A stretch of DNA of 7,674 nt, from assembly GCA_017461285.1 (NCBI GenBank), contig JAFTYS010000002.1, positions 1-7,674 on the forward strand, written 5' to 3'. The notes beneath the pieces are model-generated. The model was not told where the DNA came from, ran no database searches, and worked only from the letters and a program-made list of their open reading frames with translations. This document shows positions 6,720-7,674 of the stretch, piece after piece (position 1 is the stretch's first letter; each line of letters starts with the position of its first letter). Source of the stretch: Bacteroidales bacterium. Its GTDB lineage: Bacteria; Bacteroidota; Bacteroidia; Bacteroidales; UBA932. The translations under genes were made by a program, and so were the position numbers.

Positions 6720-7674
6720 CTATCTGATCAGAGTCCTGATCCTGTCTGAAAGTTCGGTATTCTCGTAGATACCGACAAAGTCCTCCGAATGAGGTCCCCA
6801 TGCAAAAACAGGAAGAGCGATGCCGTTGTGACCTGTTGTCGAGAAGTTCACACGGATTCTCTTGTCGTCGATATCTCCGCTCAAAAGCGTCATTCCGCCT
6901 GTCGCATGGTCTCCGGTAACGATCACGAGAGTTTCTCCGTCCTTTGCCGCCCACTCAAGCACAAGACCAATTGTCTTGTCGAAATCGAAGATTTCTTCCA
7001 TGGTATGTCCTGCCTTGTTGTCATGGCCGCCGTCGTCGATCATCGATCCCTCCACCATGAGGAAGAAGCCCTTCTTATTGTCGAGAAGCTCGAGAGCTTT
7101 TGCAACAGATGAAGGAAGTATGTCTCCTCGGTCAAGAGAAGGCTTGAGCTCATAGCTGTCCATGAGGGCCACTACAGGGCCATTCTGAACCGCCATGAGG
7201 TCTTCCTTTGTTTCCACGTACGAATATCCCTTTGCCTTTACGACTTCCGTGATATCCTTGCCATCCTCTCTGTCGCGCCAGAACTTCGTGCCGCCGCCGG
7301 AAAGGAAATACACGCCGCTGTTCGCCATCTGCTCGACTATATCTTCCTGATTCTTGCGGGTTGCCGTATGGCTGAAGAATACTGCCGGGGTTGCATCGTT
7401 CACACGGCAGGTCACTGCCGCACCGGCCCTTTTTCCCTTTTCCATGGCCTCTTCAGCAAGAGACTTCACGGCCACGGTGTCGGGAGTCATCGAAATCATT
7501 CCGTTATCGGTCTTATGGCCTGTTGCCAGAGCCGTTCCTGCAGCAGCAGAGTCGGTCACAAGCTTGTTTGCCGAGTATGTTCTCTGGATTCCCACATTGG
7601 TGAAATTATCCAGATTCAGCTTTCCTCCGTTGCATACCCAGGCGGCGCTTATCTGCTCCAGACCCATTCCGTCA
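6720..7674 (-). CDS. Alkaline phosphatase (PhoA family), upstream copy, 5' end missing
   Basis: A metal-dependent phosphomonoesterase whose N terminus lies beyond the right edge. The frame is open to the window end and reads DGMG (7662-7673), the usual first metal-site motif. The ATG at 7667 is therefore internal, and roughly 30-40 residues with any signal peptide are missing. Visible motifs are TDSAAAGTALATG (nucleophile Ser codon at 7548-7550), VNDATPA, TRK (equivalent of E. coli Arg166), VEGSMIDDGGH, TGDHATGG and TGHNG, so every metal ligand past the edge is present. Unlike the other copy it keeps Asp at the E. coli Asp153 position, has Asp at the Lys328 position, and lacks the acidic mid-protein insertion. 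The two are therefore diverged paralogues, not a recent duplication. It is the first gene of the block in this window, and the operon promoter must lie further right. Confidence 0.93.
   Translation of the reverse strand, partial: DGMGLEQISAAWVCNGGKLNLDNFTNVGIQRTYSANKLVTDSAAAGTALATGHKTDNGMISMTPDTVAVKSLAEEAMEKGKRAGAAVTCRVNDATPAVFFSHTATRKNQEDIVEQMANSGVYFLSGGGTKFWRDREDGKDITEVVKAKGYSYVETKEDLMAVQNGPVVALMDSYELKPSLDRGDILPSSVAKALELLDNKKGFFLMVEGSMIDDGGHDNKAGHTMEEIFDFDKTIGLVLEWAAKDGETLVIVTGDHATGGMTLLSGDIDDKRIRVNFSTTGHNGIALPVFAWGPHSEDFVGIYENTELSDRIRTLIR

Noticed and set aside
6691..6954. N-terminal extension of the ROK kinase frame up to 6954
   Set aside because: The extra residues are Arg-rich and run through the alkaline phosphatase coding sequence in another frame of the same strand. 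ROK proteins start with the DLGGTN region, which here begins at 6690.
7665..7667. ATG at 7667 as the start of the upstream alkaline phosphatase
   Set aside because: It is the Met of the conserved DGMG metal motif. The frame continues to the edge, so the gene is partial.

Overview
The window looks like chromosomal DNA from a member of the Bacteroidota, most likely Bacteroidales. The evidence is two promoters that fit the Bacteroides-type -7 consensus TAnnTTTG, A/T-rich leaders without Shine-Dalgarno sequences, three genes with lipoprotein signal peptides, and protein families common in this group. No sequence here fixes the genus. The strongest genus-level inference I would make is a carbohydrate-foraging, gut-type Bacteroidales.

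Layout, left to right. (1) 1-157: a minus-strand tRNA-Gly(GCC) with encoded CCA, its own promoter on the right and a small hairpin terminator on the left. (2) 230-1450: a plus-strand leader and one gene for an exported lipoprotein phosphatase of the Cys-based tyrosine-phosphatase superfamily, with a promoter near 251-258. (3) 1465-7674: four minus-strand genes, transcribed right to left with gaps of 29, 4 and 26 bp. In order of transcription they are an alkaline phosphatase cut by the right edge, a ROK-family sugar kinase, a large lipoprotein glycoside hydrolase of family 2 (exo-beta-D-glucosaminidase-like), and a second, lipoprotein alkaline phosphatase. This block converges on the tyrosine-phosphatase gene with 14 bp between stop codons. 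Apart from the 183 bp between the tRNA and the phosphatase start there is almost no non-coding DNA.

How the genes may work together. The four-gene block looks like one operon for using a glycan that carries phosphate. Two alkaline phosphatases would remove phosphate outside the cytoplasm, the GH2 enzyme would release a sugar (possibly glucosamine) from a chain end, and the cytoplasmic ROK kinase would phosphorylate the imported sugar. This is inference from neighbourhood; no SusC/SusD pair or transporter is visible, and the promoter lies beyond the right edge. The most unusual single object is the GH2 protein. After its normal hydrolase domains it carries about 210 C-terminal residues made of five repeats that look like an SdiA-regulated/YjiK-type beta-propeller. 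The ROK kinase also lacks most of the family's zinc-binding motif.
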